A stretch of 64,000 nucleotides of DNA from Sutcliffiella horikoshii. GTDB lineage: Bacteria; Bacillota; Bacilli; Bacillales; Bacillaceae_I. Position numbers and translations under genes: made by a program. Numbering within the stretch: position 1 is the first letter of the stretch; each line of letters opens with the position of its first letter. Below, in pieces: positions 55,093 to 63,660 of this stretch. The DNA is taken from contig NZ_JAIVKY010000003.1 of assembly GCF_020524325.1 (NCBI RefSeq), forward strand, positions 1 through 64,000, given 5' to 3'. The notes under the pieces were generated by a model that was not told the DNA's origin, made no database searches, and was given only the letters and a program-made list of their open reading frames with translations.

Positions 55093-56301
55093 TTAAGATG
55101 CACTTTTAGATAGTTCAGGTACATTTGTTGCAGTTACTTTTAATTTTCGATCATATATTGATGTGGTAAAAATAGCTACCAACATGAAGGCCATTAGGAC
55201 TCCAAACAACATTCCCATGCCGGAAAGGTCCACCAATACTCCACCCATGAAAGGTCCAAGCATTCGTCCGCCTGTTGCCGTTGAGTTAACAATTCCTTGA
55301 TAGAATCCTTCACGCCCTTTTGGAGCTAGCTGGTTCGCGACAGTCGGAACGGCCGGCCAGACGAACATTTCCCCAATGGTAATGATAATCATGGCTGTGA
55401 CGAAAGCTGTGTACTGCTCTGCCACTCCCACGACCGCAAAGGAAATAATGAAAATAACTAAACCGACAATGATTTGAGTCTTCAGCGTTTTAGTGTACTT
55501 TTTGACTATCCACGAAATGATGGGTTGTGCCAACACAATCATTGCTCCGTTGATTGTCCACAAAATACTGTACTGTTTAAGCGATATGCCTAGCGATTGG
55601 GTATGTGTCGCGATGGTCGTCTGCCACTGCACATAGCCCATCCAACAAAGCAAATAACCAATACATACCGTTAACAAAGCATAAAGTTTCGTATGGTCTT
55701 TTACTTTCTTTTTCTGATCCAGAATAGAAGTCTGACTTGTAGGGTTTGCCTGGATTTTTCTATATCCCAATAGCGCTATTGTAAAAAACACCGCATATGT
55801 GACTGTATTCGCAAGGAATATGTAGTCAAAACGGATGTCCGCAACAAGCCCGCCTAGTGCCGCACCGATTGCCACGCCAAGATTTTGAGACACATACATG
55901 GCATTAAATGCTTTACGTCCGCCTTCCTTCCAGACAGATCCTGCCATCGCGTACATAGAGGGAAAGACTATTCCGGATCCAAACCCAATGATGGTGAGGT
56001 ATACGACATAAAAGGTCCATGAGTGATTAATGGTCATCCCGATCAATGCGGTGATAGTGATGGAAATACCTAATAAAATTGACCGGTAGCCACCGATTTT
56101 ATCAAAAAGAATTCCACCGATCAGGTTGCCGATGACACTTGCACCAGCATTGACCATCAGAACAAGCCCCGCTACAGACAGGGATTTTCCGAGAATGTCA
56201 TGAATGTATATTGTATTTAACGGCCATAAAAAAGAAGCCCCTGTTACGTTTATTGCCATTCCAATAACTAATAACCAAAGGGCTCTGGGCATTTTTCGCA
56301 T
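55093..56301 (-). CDS. yttB: MFS transporter, YttB-like
   Basis: A 402-aa protein with 12 predicted helices. The helix 2-3 motif GGILFDKIGGYRSI is the MFS signature, and the N-terminus ALWLLVIGMAINVTGASF resembles B. subtilis YttB of the same region. Multidrug or metabolite export is possible. The frame extends to 56325, but the ATG at 56301 is 9 bp after GGAGGG. Monocistronic with a good terminator. Confidence 0.8.
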   Translation of the reverse strand: MRKMPRALWLLVIGMAINVTGASFLWPLNTIYIHDILGKSLSVAGLVLMVNAGASVIGNLIGGILFDKIGGYRSILLGISITITALIGMTINHSWTFYVVYLTIIGFGSGIVFPSMYAMAGSVWKEGGRKAFNAMYVSQNLGVAIGAALGGLVADIRFDYIFLANTVTYAVFFTIALLGYRKIQANPTSQTSILDQKKKVKDHTKLYALLTVCIGYLLCWMGYVQWQTTIATHTQSLGISLKQYSILWTINGAMIVLAQPIISWIVKKYTKTLKTQIIVGLVIFIISFAVVGVAEQYTAFVTAMIIITIGEMFVWPAVPTVANQLAPKGREGFYQGIVNSTATGGRMLGPFMGGVLVDLSGMGMLFGVLMAFMLVAIFTTSIYDRKLKVTATNVPELSKSAS

Positions 56302-56426
56302 TTCTACATGCCCTCCTTCAACCAAATTATTTCGAAATCCAAAATAATTGTAATCCGTTTTGGAGGGAGTTTCAATATAAAAAACTTCAATTTTGAAAGT
56401 GTATGTATTCTGACTTTTGGGACGAA

Positions 56427-56452
56427 CAAAAAAGCAGCGCTTAGGCTGCTTT
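56427..56452 (-). terminator. Terminator hairpin, distal copy
   Basis: Minus-strand GCAGCCTAAGCGCTGC followed by TTTTTTG. The same hairpin occurs again at 56659-56683, on the other side of repeat copy I. Confidence 0.75.
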
Positions 56453-56497
56453 CAGACTGTCGATAAACTATAAACTAGTTAGGTTATCTGTGGAAGA

Positions 56498-56623
56498 GTT
56501 GATCTCCGTTACAGGAGCTTCGCTTTCCGCGGGCAGTCCGGAAGCCTCCTCGGGCTTCGCCCTGCGGGGTCTTCCATGTCCTTTCCTCCCGCAGGAGTCT
56601 TCGCTCCTTCCACTGCGATCAAC
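56498..56623 (-). repeat. Dispersed ~126-bp palindromic element, copy I
   Basis: 126 bp bounded by GTTGAT and ATCAAC with core GAAGCCTCCTCGGG and GGGGTCTTCC; it is more diverged in the core than C, H and J. It lies in the 383-bp gap 56302-56684 between two copies of the same terminator hairpin. Confidence 0.88.
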
Positions 56624-56658
56624 TAGAGACTATTATTATTTTAAGCTTTGTCTACACA

Positions 56659-56683
56659 CTGAAAGCAGCGCTTAGGCTGCTCT
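56659..56683 (-). terminator. Terminator hairpin, proximal copy without T run
   Basis: CTGAAAGCAGCGCTTAGGCT on the plus strand, the same 19-bp hairpin as at 56432-56450, right at the stop codon of the 54-aa gene. The T tract is missing here, so it alone may not terminate. Confidence 0.65.
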
Positions 56684-56684
56684 T

Positions 56685-56849
56685 CTACTCGTTTTCGCTA
56701 TGATTTTTGGAGCGGACTGGTTGGGACTTCTTAAGATTCTTTTGCTTAACTTCTTTAACCGGATTATACTCTGCACCCATTTCGACTGCTGTGTTTTCGG
56801 CATTTCTCGTTTTTTGTTCCGGGTTATTTTGCTTAGAGCGTTTTTTCAT
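56685..56849 (-). CDS. Small basic protein, possibly a spore protein
   Basis: A 54-aa, Lys/Asn/Gln-rich protein with no hydrophobic core: MKKRSKQNNPEQKTRNAE and a central EMGAEYNPVKEVKQKN. The latter weakly recalls the FA-ET-V--V--QN repeat of gamma-type small acid-soluble spore proteins. Strong AAGGGAGG ribosome binding site. It follows ytzC by 15 bp and is probably cotranscribed. Spore function is a guess. Confidence 0.65.
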   Translation of the reverse strand: MKKRSKQNNPEQKTRNAENTAVEMGAEYNPVKEVKQKNLKKSQPVRSKNHSENE

Positions 56850-56864
56850 AAATGGAAGCCTCCC

Positions 56865-57128
56865 TTAATGTCTCAATAATGTCATTTCATTTTGCAGGTT
56901 TTGCAATTGAAGACGCATGCGGTTCAATTGCTCACGTTGCTGTGCGTTACAACTTTGGGAAAGGTGCATCAAGTCATTGTAAGTTGCCTCAATCTGCTCT
57001 TGAGCGCTCGTAAACTCTGTATCATTGTAGTGTTCCAGTTGTTTTGCTTCTGTGTATTGTGCATGTGCATTGCGCAGTGCATCTTCACATTGTTGAATAA
57101 ACTGTTCAACAGATTCTCTTGTTGCCAT
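56865..57128 (-). CDS. ytzC: YtzC family protein
   Basis: An 86-aa helical, probably coiled-coil protein, almost entirely charged and glutamine-rich (for example EQFIQQCEDALRNAHAQY). It matches the YtzC family of Bacillus, function unknown. The frame extends to 57194; the ATG at 57128 (MATRESVEQF) follows GGGGTG and is the family start. Confidence 0.8.
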   Translation of the reverse strand: MATRESVEQFIQQCEDALRNAHAQYTEAKQLEHYNDTEFTSAQEQIEATYNDLMHLSQSCNAQQREQLNRMRLQLQNLQNEMTLLRH

Positions 57129-57283
57129 GATTCCATTCACCCCACATTTTTTCTGTGTACTCGGCTTTATTTTGCTCATTTTTTTTAAGTCCATGCTAAA
57201 AAAATGAGCAGCATTGAAGCAGAAGCAATTTACATGCTAAAATGGTTTGTTAGAACTATTGGATAAAAAGAGGGGGAGTACGG

Positions 57284-58252
57284 ATGAACAACCTAAAAAA
57301 GCAAAATCCGTTTCCATATTCCGTTGAAGATAAACGATATCACACTTGGAATTATCATTTACGCAATCATTTTGGACACAAGGTGTTCAAAGTGGCGTTA
57401 GATGGGGGCTTTGATTGCCCTAACCGTGATGGCACAGTAGCGCATGGCGGATGTACTTTTTGCAGTGCAGCAGGTTCTGGTGATTTTGCCGGAAATCGGG
57501 CTGATGACCTGGTCACACAGTTTAATGAAATAAAAAATAAAATGCATCATAAATGGAAAGACGGTAAATACATGGCTTATTTTCAGGCTTTCACCAATAC
57601 TCATGCACCTGTTGAAGTTCTTAGGGAAAAGTACGAAACAGTGCTGAAGCAAGAAGGTGTAGTCGGACTTTCCATTGGTACACGTCCTGATTGCTTGCCA
57701 GATGATGTGGTTGAATATTTGGCAGAACTGAATAAGCGCACTTATTTATGGGTGGAGCTTGGCCTGCAAACCGTTCATGAACGCACGGCGCTATTGATCA
57801 ACCGTGCACATGACTTTGAAACGTATGTGGAAGGAGTTAACAAACTTCGTAAACACGGTATTCGTGTCTGTTCACATATTATTGATGGCCTGCCACTTGA
57901 AGATAACAAGATGATGATGGAGACTGCAGAGGCTGTTGCGAAGCTAGATGTGCAGGGGATTAAAATTCACTTGTTGCATCTTTTAAAGGGTACTCCAATG
58001 GTGAAGCAATACGAAAAAGGGATGCTTGAGTTTCTGTCCTTTGAAGATTACATCCAGCTTGTTTGCGATCAGCTTGAAATTTTACCTCCCGAGATGATTG
58101 TCCACCGCATTACAGGAGACGGTCCTATTGATATTATGATTGGTCCTATGTGGAGTGTGGACAAATGGTCTGTCTTGAATGCCATTGATGCAGAGTTGAA
58201 ACGACGAGATAGCTTTCAGGGCAAATATTATAACAGTGGTGATGGATCATGA
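57284..58252 (+). CDS. ytqA: Radical SAM protein YtqA
   Basis: A 322-aa radical SAM enzyme of the TIGR01212/YhcC type. The iron-sulfur ligands are in CPNRDGTVAHGGCTFC (three Cys), an arrangement specific to this family; SIGTRPDCLPD and LWVELGLQTVHERTA follow. The substrate is unknown, possibly tRNA. It overlaps ytqB by 4 bp (ATGA). ATG after AGGGGGAG. Confidence 0.93.
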   Translation: MNNLKKQNPFPYSVEDKRYHTWNYHLRNHFGHKVFKVALDGGFDCPNRDGTVAHGGCTFCSAAGSGDFAGNRADDLVTQFNEIKNKMHHKWKDGKYMAYFQAFTNTHAPVEVLREKYETVLKQEGVVGLSIGTRPDCLPDDVVEYLAELNKRTYLWVELGLQTVHERTALLINRAHDFETYVEGVNKLRKHGIRVCSHIIDGLPLEDNKMMMETAEAVAKLDVQGIKIHLLHLLKGTPMVKQYEKGMLEFLSFEDYIQLVCDQLEILPPEMIVHRITGDGPIDIMIGPMWSVDKWSVLNAIDAELKRRDSFQGKYYNSGDGS

Positions 58253-58821
58253 AATTGGAACGCGTACTGCCTTATAGCAAAAAAATAATGAAGCTCGCGT
58301 TATCTGAGGGGGATATAGCTGTGGATTGTACGGTCGGAAATGGCCATGACACCCTCTTCCTTTCAGAGCTTGTGGGAGAACACGGTCATGTATATGGCTT
58401 TGATATTCAGGCGGAAGCACTTTCGAATACCAAAACATTGCTAGAAGAACATGGGGTAGAGTCGCGGGTTACCCTATTTGAAGACAGTCATGCCGAAATT
58501 TTGGAGCGCATTCCAACAGAAAAACATCGTTTAATCAGGGGAGCCATTTTTAACCTTGGCTACCTTCCTGGTGGGGACAAAGAAATTGTGACGGTTCCAG
58601 AAAGTACAATTGAAGCAGTGGACAGCCTATTATCTGTGATGGAAAAAGAGGCGGTAATCGTCCTTGTCATCTATCATGGACATCCAGAAGGCCAAGTCGA
58701 ACGCGACGCCCTCCTGGACTACGTTACCAAACTAGACCAGAAAAAAGCCCACGTCCTCCAATACCGCTTCATGAACCAAATCAACAACCCACCATTCATC
58801 ATCGCAATCGAAAAAAAATAA
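58249..58821 (+). CDS. ytqB: SAM-dependent methyltransferase YtqB
   Basis: A 190-aa Rossmann methyltransferase of the rRNA-MTase-like YtqB family: VDCTVGNGHDTLFLSEL is motif I, and FNLGYLPGGDK is the NLGY catalytic motif. B. subtilis YtqB has been crystallised with SAM; recent work assigns the family to tRNA wobble uridine modification (MnmM). Start coupled to ytqA. Confidence 0.92.
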   Translation: MKLERVLPYSKKIMKLALSEGDIAVDCTVGNGHDTLFLSELVGEHGHVYGFDIQAEALSNTKTLLEEHGVESRVTLFEDSHAEILERIPTEKHRLIRGAIFNLGYLPGGDKEIVTVPESTIEAVDSLLSVMEKEAVIVLVIYHGHPEGQVERDALLDYVTKLDQKKAHVLQYRFMNQINNPPFIIAIEKK

Positions 58822-58822
58822 A

Positions 58823-58852
58823 GGAACCGGCATGGGTGAATGTCGGTTCCTT
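58823..58852 (+). terminator. Intrinsic terminator of ytqAB
   Basis: Stem AAAGGAACCG / CGGTTCCTTT then ATTG. A second palindrome GAGGGTCAGACCCCTC follows at about 58870. Confidence 0.8.
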
Positions 58853-58918
58853 TATTGCATTAACGCATTGAGGGTCAGACCCCTCGTTACTTCTTTAAAT
58901 CACTAAAGTCCTTTCTCT

Positions 58919-59989
58919 TTATGCGCCGCGCCAGCTTTGGAATTTGCGGTAGGCTCGTCCATTCATGTAGAAGAAGTAGGCGGTGCCGCCGCTTGCTTTG
59001 ATGATGCTTTTGGCCATGGAGGCAATGTCTTTACAGTCATGGACTTTACGGTCTGAAAGGTAGACGCCGAGCAGACCCCGATTAATCAAGCGGTGAAACT
59101 TCTCATAAGGCAAACCCGCTGTATAAACGTCCGCCTGCTCCATAAAATGCCGTAACCTGTCCATAAACACAGACTCACTTTCATAATAACTACAGAAATT
59201 GAGGTCCCCGCCATCTATGTCCTCTTCCTGGTCAATGAAATAATCCAAAAGTATATGTAATCCCTGAATATAAGGGAAATAGCCACCTACTATTTTCTCG
59301 GCATGTGTTGAAGTAAAGGATTCGCGATATGCTTGAGAAACCAAACAAAAAATCCCAAGAGTGGACCCTGTACAAGCAGAGAATTCATACCATTCCATTG
59401 GTGGCAGCTCCTTCTTATAAAGAGCGAACCATTCTTCAAGCCTTGGCACCCGATCTTCCTCGATCACATGCTTATGCACCTGCAGATCACAATAATAACC
59501 GGCAAGCCTTACTAGGTGTGGAGCTATTTTTTCATAATTTCGATGAGCCCCCAGCACTTTCTGACAGGTCGTCACTAAGCTCGCCAAATACCCTCCATCA
59601 TCCTGTTCTTCCCGAAACCGATAATATTCTTTCAAAGGTGCTCCTACAGTCAACGCGTCCGGCATGGATTCATGCAGTGCAGCGAAATCTTCAGGATCCA
59701 AGGATGTGCTTCTGTCACATAAGTTATCCAAATAGTCACTGATTGTCTGATATGCAACGATAAACTTCACCGCTTCCCGAAAATCGGAACCTGCAAGCAA
59801 AGACAGAATCCCGCCACCTTCACAATGGAAAGCTTTTGTCTCAATACTAGCTAACGCCTGTTTGCGAAGTTCCTCGTCAGGAATAATAGAAGCCCTATTT
59901 TTCCAATGCTCTAACTCCTCATAGACAACGGGAAACACATCTCGATACACTCTTTTCATCAAAGAAAAGGGATGGGTGGGTACCTTCAA
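58919..59989 (-). CDS. ytpB: Tetraprenyl-beta-curcumene synthase YtpB
   Basis: A 356-aa large-terpene cyclase that makes tetraprenyl-beta-curcumene from a C35 isoprenoid diphosphate, the first step of sesquarterpene (baciterpenol) synthesis in Bacillus spores. The Asp-rich YLDNLCDRST region and the FIDQEEDIDGGD region fit the metal-binding parts. It belongs to the DUF2600 family. It is downstream of ytpA with a 2-bp gap, the B. subtilis order. Confidence 0.92.
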   Translation of the reverse strand: MKVPTHPFSLMKRVYRDVFPVVYEELEHWKNRASIIPDEELRKQALASIETKAFHCEGGGILSLLAGSDFREAVKFIVAYQTISDYLDNLCDRSTSLDPEDFAALHESMPDALTVGAPLKEYYRFREEQDDGGYLASLVTTCQKVLGAHRNYEKIAPHLVRLAGYYCDLQVHKHVIEEDRVPRLEEWFALYKKELPPMEWYEFSACTGSTLGIFCLVSQAYRESFTSTHAEKIVGGYFPYIQGLHILLDYFIDQEEDIDGGDLNFCSYYESESVFMDRLRHFMEQADVYTAGLPYEKFHRLINRGLLGVYLSDRKVHDCKDIASMAKSIIKASGGTAYFFYMNGRAYRKFQSWRGA

Positions 59990-59991
59990 AT

Positions 59992-60792
59992 TTAGTCACT
60001 TCCTTCTAATTGTAAGTCCACAAAAGCTTTGGCAAAGCGAAACACACAATCCCGTTCTGGTTCATTAAATATTTCATGGTAAAGACCCTCCCACTCCTTA
60101 TACGTTTTCTCTTTAGCAGAAAGGGAATTAAACCATGTTTCAGATGCAAATTTATCGACAATCAAATCATCTCCTGCTTGCAAAAGCAAAACAGGAAGAT
60201 TTGGAAACTTTTCTATTCCAGTAAAAGCTTGGTTCATTGATTGAACAAGTTCACGATACCATCTAACTGACACTTTCGTGATATATAGCTCATCTCCTGC
60301 AGCACTTCTTCTCATTTCTTCATTTCTTGTCGCTTTATCTATCGTCAAACCTGTCTTGAACTTTGTTTTCGGCAAGACAAAGTTTAGCCCCTTGGAAAGT
60401 ACATCGAGCCCTTTCGCTGGATGATGCAATAGTTTCAAACACGGTGACGAAAGTATAACACCATCCACCATCAAAGGTTTCTTTTCCTGCAGTGTACGGA
60501 TAACTGCCAACCCTCCCATGCTATGGCCAATAACAAAGACCGGCGGCTTCAAGAGGTAGGCTTCTTTAATCCACTTTTCCACTTCTTCTATATATTCATC
60601 AAAATTATCGATATGTCCTCTTCTACGTGTGGAAAGACCCTGCCCAGGCAAATCCCCCATAATGACATTAAATCCGTTTGTTTTCCACTGATCCAACAGC
60701 CATGTGTATCTCCCATGATGCTCCTGAGCCCCGTGGACAATGACAATGGTACCCTTAGGATTTTCAGCCTCCCATTTCCACATTTCAAACAC
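59992..60792 (-). CDS. ytpA: Lysophospholipase-like alpha/beta hydrolase YtpA
   Basis: A 266-aa serine hydrolase. The nucleophile elbow is GHSMGG, HGAQEHHGRY is the oxyanion-hole stretch, and the catalytic His is in GLYHEIFNEPE. The monoacylglycerol/lysophospholipase family; B. subtilis YtpA is linked to bacilysocin formation. First gene of a ytpA-ytpB unit. Confidence 0.92.
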   Translation of the reverse strand: MFEMWKWEAENPKGTIVIVHGAQEHHGRYTWLLDQWKTNGFNVIMGDLPGQGLSTRRRGHIDNFDEYIEEVEKWIKEAYLLKPPVFVIGHSMGGLAVIRTLQEKKPLMVDGVILSSPCLKLLHHPAKGLDVLSKGLNFVLPKTKFKTGLTIDKATRNEEMRRSAAGDELYITKVSVRWYRELVQSMNQAFTGIEKFPNLPVLLLQAGDDLIVDKFASETWFNSLSAKEKTYKEWEGLYHEIFNEPERDCVFRFAKAFVDLQLEGSD

Positions 60793-60864
60793 TCCCTTAA
60801 AAAAATAAATTTCTTTCTGATATAATAAAATAAAACATTGATCTCTTACAAGCTGGAGGAACTT

Positions 60865-61383
60865 ATGTATAAAATATACCCATATCTAGATAAAAAACCA
60901 CAAATTGACCAAACTGCCTATCTGGCAGACTTCTCCGTCATCACCGGTGATGTGACCATCGGAAAAGAAAGCAGCATCTGGTTTCATACCGTCATTCGTG
61001 GTGATGTTGCACCGACCATTATCGGAGACAGAGTAAACATTCAAGATCAATCCCTGCTTCATCAAAGTCCAAACAAACCTTTGATAATTGAAGATGATGT
61101 CACAGTTGGGCATCAATGTACACTACATAGCGCATTTGTTCGCAAAAACGCCTTAATTGGCATGGGCTCCATCATTTTAGACGGAGCTGAAATCGGAGAA
61201 GGCTCCTTCATCGGTGCCGGCAGCCTAGTCCCTCCTGGAAAACGCATTCCTCCAAACTCTCTCGCATTTGGCCGTCCCGCCAAAGTAGTCCGAGAACTAA
61301 CAGAAGAAGACAAACTAGACATGGCCCGCATACGTAGAGAATACGTCGAAAAAGGCCAATTCTACAAATCTGTACAGAAGTGA
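60865..61383 (+). CDS. ytoA: Gamma carbonic anhydrase-like acyltransferase YtoA
   Basis: A 172-aa left-handed beta-helix protein with hexapeptide repeats (FHTVIRGDVAPTIIGDRVNIQDQ, key residues His and Arg-Gly-Asp) and the metal-type His in GHQCTLHSA. The family includes gamma-carbonic anhydrases and acyltransferases; activity here is not certain. The frame extends to 60838; the ATG at 60865 follows GGAGG. Confidence 0.9.
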   Translation: MYKIYPYLDKKPQIDQTAYLADFSVITGDVTIGKESSIWFHTVIRGDVAPTIIGDRVNIQDQSLLHQSPNKPLIIEDDVTVGHQCTLHSAFVRKNALIGMGSIILDGAEIGEGSFIGAGSLVPPGKRIPPNSLAFGRPAKVVRELTEEDKLDMARIRREYVEKGQFYKSVQK

Positions 61384-61395
61384 TAGGAATACCCA

Positions 61396-61519
61396 GTTGA
61401 TCGCAGTGGAAGGCGCGCAGACTCCTGTGGGAGGAAGGGACAGGTGAGACCCCTGAAGCGTTGTGAGGAGGCTCACGGACCGCCCACTGGAAAGCGAAGC
61501 GCCTGGAACGGAGATCAAC
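61396..61519 (+). repeat. Dispersed ~126-bp palindromic element, copy J
   Basis: 124 bp bounded by GTTGAT and ATCAAC; core GGTGAGACCCC and GAGGAGGCTCACGGACC. It lies between the ytoA stop codon and the ytoA terminator, so it is part of the ytoA 3' untranslated region. Nothing else is visible in 61384-61703 except that terminator. Confidence 0.93.
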
Positions 61520-61546
61520 AGTTAATGCAACATTAATAATCTACAC

Positions 61547-61577
61547 ACCACCCCAAAACCCGGGTGGTCTTTTTTTA
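61547..61577 (+). terminator. Intrinsic terminator of ytoA
   Basis: Stem ACCACCC / GGGTGGT followed by CTTTTTTTA. Confidence 0.88.
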
Positions 61578-61703
61578 TTCTAAAATTTCTGTAAATTTTC
61601 CACCACCAAATTCTTACCCTTTCTTTACATAGACTTATAACTTCCTAAATATTTTCCACCTAAAATAAAAATAAGAATAAAACCTAGCTAAAAAGGAGCC
61701 CTG

Positions 61704-62246
61704 ATGATGGTCAAATTACTAGCTAATTTCTACGAATTCGAATGCAATCTGTTTCGCAGTGTAAATCGTCATTTTGACAGAAAATCTTTGAATTTCTTTT
61801 TCCGCAACATCACACATGCAGGCGGAGCCACATTTACCATTTGCAGCCTCTTACTTTTAATTATTTTCAGCAATCATTCCCTTAAACATACAGCAATTGC
61901 TGCGGGTCTATCATTGGCGCTTAGTCATATTCCTGTAGCCATTGCAAAGAAACTTTATCCAAGACGCAGACCATATCTTGCACTTGCTGAAATTAAGGTC
62001 GCGACAAACCCGCTAAAAGATCATTCCTTTCCATCTGGTCATACAACAGCCATTTTCTCAAGTATTATTCCTTTTGTCTTATATTTCCCGCCACTGGCCA
62101 TTCTAGCAATTCCTCTGGCGCTAAGTGTAGGAGTTTCAAGGATATATCTAGGACTTCATTACCCATCTGATGTTGCAGTCGGAATGATACTCGGAAGCAC
62201 TACAGCAATCGTATCCTATCTATTAGTTGTTCCCCTATTCACATAA
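61704..62246 (+). CDS. PAP2-family phosphatase
   Basis: A 180-aa membrane phosphatase with five or six helices and all three PAP2 motifs: KKLYPRRRP, PSGHTTA and SRIYLGLHYPSD. Likely substrates are phosphatidic acid, phosphatidylglycerophosphate or undecaprenyl diphosphate. A glycosyltransferase gene follows after 17 bp, suggesting a joint role in lipid or glycolipid synthesis. ATG after AAGGAG. Confidence 0.92.
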   Translation: MMVKLLANFYEFECNLFRSVNRHFDRKSLNFFFRNITHAGGATFTICSLLLLIIFSNHSLKHTAIAAGLSLALSHIPVAIAKKLYPRRRPYLALAEIKVATNPLKDHSFPSGHTTAIFSSIIPFVLYFPPLAILAIPLALSVGVSRIYLGLHYPSDVAVGMILGSTTAIVSYLLVVPLFT

Positions 62247-62263
62247 AAAGAAGGAGGCTCACT

Positions 62264-63406
62264 ATGAAAATTGCCATTTTTACTGACACTTTTGCACCAG
62301 ATGTCAATGGTGTCGCTAAAACTCTAAAAAGATTCACCAACTATTTGGACAAAAAAGGACTGGAATATCGTGTATTTGCACCAGAAAGTACAAATAAAGA
62401 TCTTTTTTCCAGCCAGGTCCATCGCTTTGCAAGTCTTCCATTCTTTCTATATCCCGAGTGCCGACTTGCATTGCCTAATATGCTGTCCGTGAAGGCCGAG
62501 CTTCTAAAGTTTAAGCCCGACCTCATTCATGTTGCAACTCCCTTTAATATAGGCCTTTGCGGACTTCACTATGCAAAAAAATTCGACATTCCGGTTGTTG
62601 GATCCTACCACACTGACTTTGACAAATACCTCGAATACTATGACCTTCAATTTCTGACAAAAGTGCTTTGGAGATATATGCGTTGGTTCCATCGACCTTT
62701 GCGCAAGATTTTTGTTCCATCCACTGACACCCAGAACCACCTCAATAAACATGGATTCACCAATACTGCCATCTGGCCTAGAGGGGTGGACTGTTCCGTC
62801 TTCCATCCTGGAACCTCCTCTGAACTATTAAAAAATAAATTCAACATCAAAGAAAAACATATCCTTACCTACGTGGGCAGGCTTGCCCCTGAAAAAGATG
62901 TAGCCTTACTTCCAAAAATCCAATCTTCCTTGCCTCCATCTATACGTCACGATGTACATTGGCTAATAGTAGGCGACGGACCCTTAAAACAAGAAATGCA
63001 TAAAAATGCCCCTGACAATATGAGCTTCGCGGGCTTTCAGTCTGGACAAAGTCTGGCAGAGATTTATTCCGGATCTGATATATTTGTCTTCCCTTCTGCT
63101 ACCGAAACCTTTGGGAATGTGGTGTTAGAAGCATTGGCATCCGGGACACCTGTTGTTGGTGCCAATGCTGGAGGTGTCAAAACAATCATCAAACAAGGGT
63201 TGACAGGCCATCTGTGCAACCAAAATGATGCCGTTTCGTTTTCTTCTGCCATCACCAGTCTTATAGAAGACGATGAAAAGCGAGAACAAATGGGATATGC
63301 CGGCCGCCAATATGCCTTAGAGCAGTCTTGGGACTCCATTTTCGAAAGGCTCCTTAACGATTACCAACGTGCTTTAGCACCAGAAAAAATACAAATACTT
63401 GCGTAA
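62264..63406 (+). CDS. GT4-family glycosyltransferase
   Basis: A 380-aa cytoplasmic glycosyltransferase of the GT-B fold. The N-terminal acceptor domain opens IAIFTDTFAPDVNGVAKTL; the C-terminal donor domain has YVGRLAPEKDV and the E-x7-E motif in ETFGNVVLEALASGTPVVG. It resembles mannosyl- or glucosyltransferases that act on lipid acceptors (PimB/MgtA type). Cotranscribed with the PAP2 gene. Confidence 0.9.
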   Translation: MKIAIFTDTFAPDVNGVAKTLKRFTNYLDKKGLEYRVFAPESTNKDLFSSQVHRFASLPFFLYPECRLALPNMLSVKAELLKFKPDLIHVATPFNIGLCGLHYAKKFDIPVVGSYHTDFDKYLEYYDLQFLTKVLWRYMRWFHRPLRKIFVPSTDTQNHLNKHGFTNTAIWPRGVDCSVFHPGTSSELLKNKFNIKEKHILTYVGRLAPEKDVALLPKIQSSLPPSIRHDVHWLIVGDGPLKQEMHKNAPDNMSFAGFQSGQSLAEIYSGSDIFVFPSATETFGNVVLEALASGTPVVGANAGGVKTIIKQGLTGHLCNQNDAVSFSSAITSLIEDDEKREQMGYAGRQYALEQSWDSIFERLLNDYQRALAPEKIQILA

Positions 63407-63408
63407 GA

Positions 63409-63437
63409 AAAGGAGGCCATTTCGCCTCCTTTTTCTT
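63409..63437 (+). terminator. Intrinsic terminator of the glycosyltransferase gene
   Basis: Perfect stem AAAAGGAGGC / GCCTCCTTTT with loop catttc and a T run. Confidence 0.88.
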
Positions 63438-63462
63438 TTGACCTATTAAGTTTTATAAAAAT

Positions 63463-63492
63463 TTGCAACATTAAAACGGAATATTATATAAT
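63463..63492 (+). promoter_or_regulatory. Promoter of the leader peptide/ABC-F unit
   Basis: -35 TTGCAA (63463-63468), 18-bp spacer, -10 TATAAT (63487-63492), then the leader peptide gene at 63529. Confidence 0.65.
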
Positions 63493-63528
63493 ATATCTAT
63501 CTTAACTGTTCGGAAGGAGGGAAAAAAG

Positions 63529-63660
63529 ATGTTACTATCTGTAAATGCTCGCACACAATACATGGCATACTTGCATATTTGTCGTGCAATTTTTCATGAT
63601 TCAGCTATCAACGGGACACGTATGTCCATTTTTAGACAGCTGAATAGAAAAGACAGATAG
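63529..63660 (+). CDS. Leader peptide (uORF) upstream of the ABC-F gene
   Basis: A 43-aa basic peptide starting MLLSVNARTQYMAYLH and ending FRQLNRKDR, with a strong GGAAGGAGGG ribosome binding site 7 bp ahead. There is no obvious family. Its place, just after a promoter and 75 bp ahead of an intrinsic terminator that precedes an ABC-F gene, is that of the sensing uORFs of ribosome-mediated attenuators. Confidence 0.7.
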   Translation: MLLSVNARTQYMAYLHICRAIFHDSAINGTRMSIFRQLNRKDR

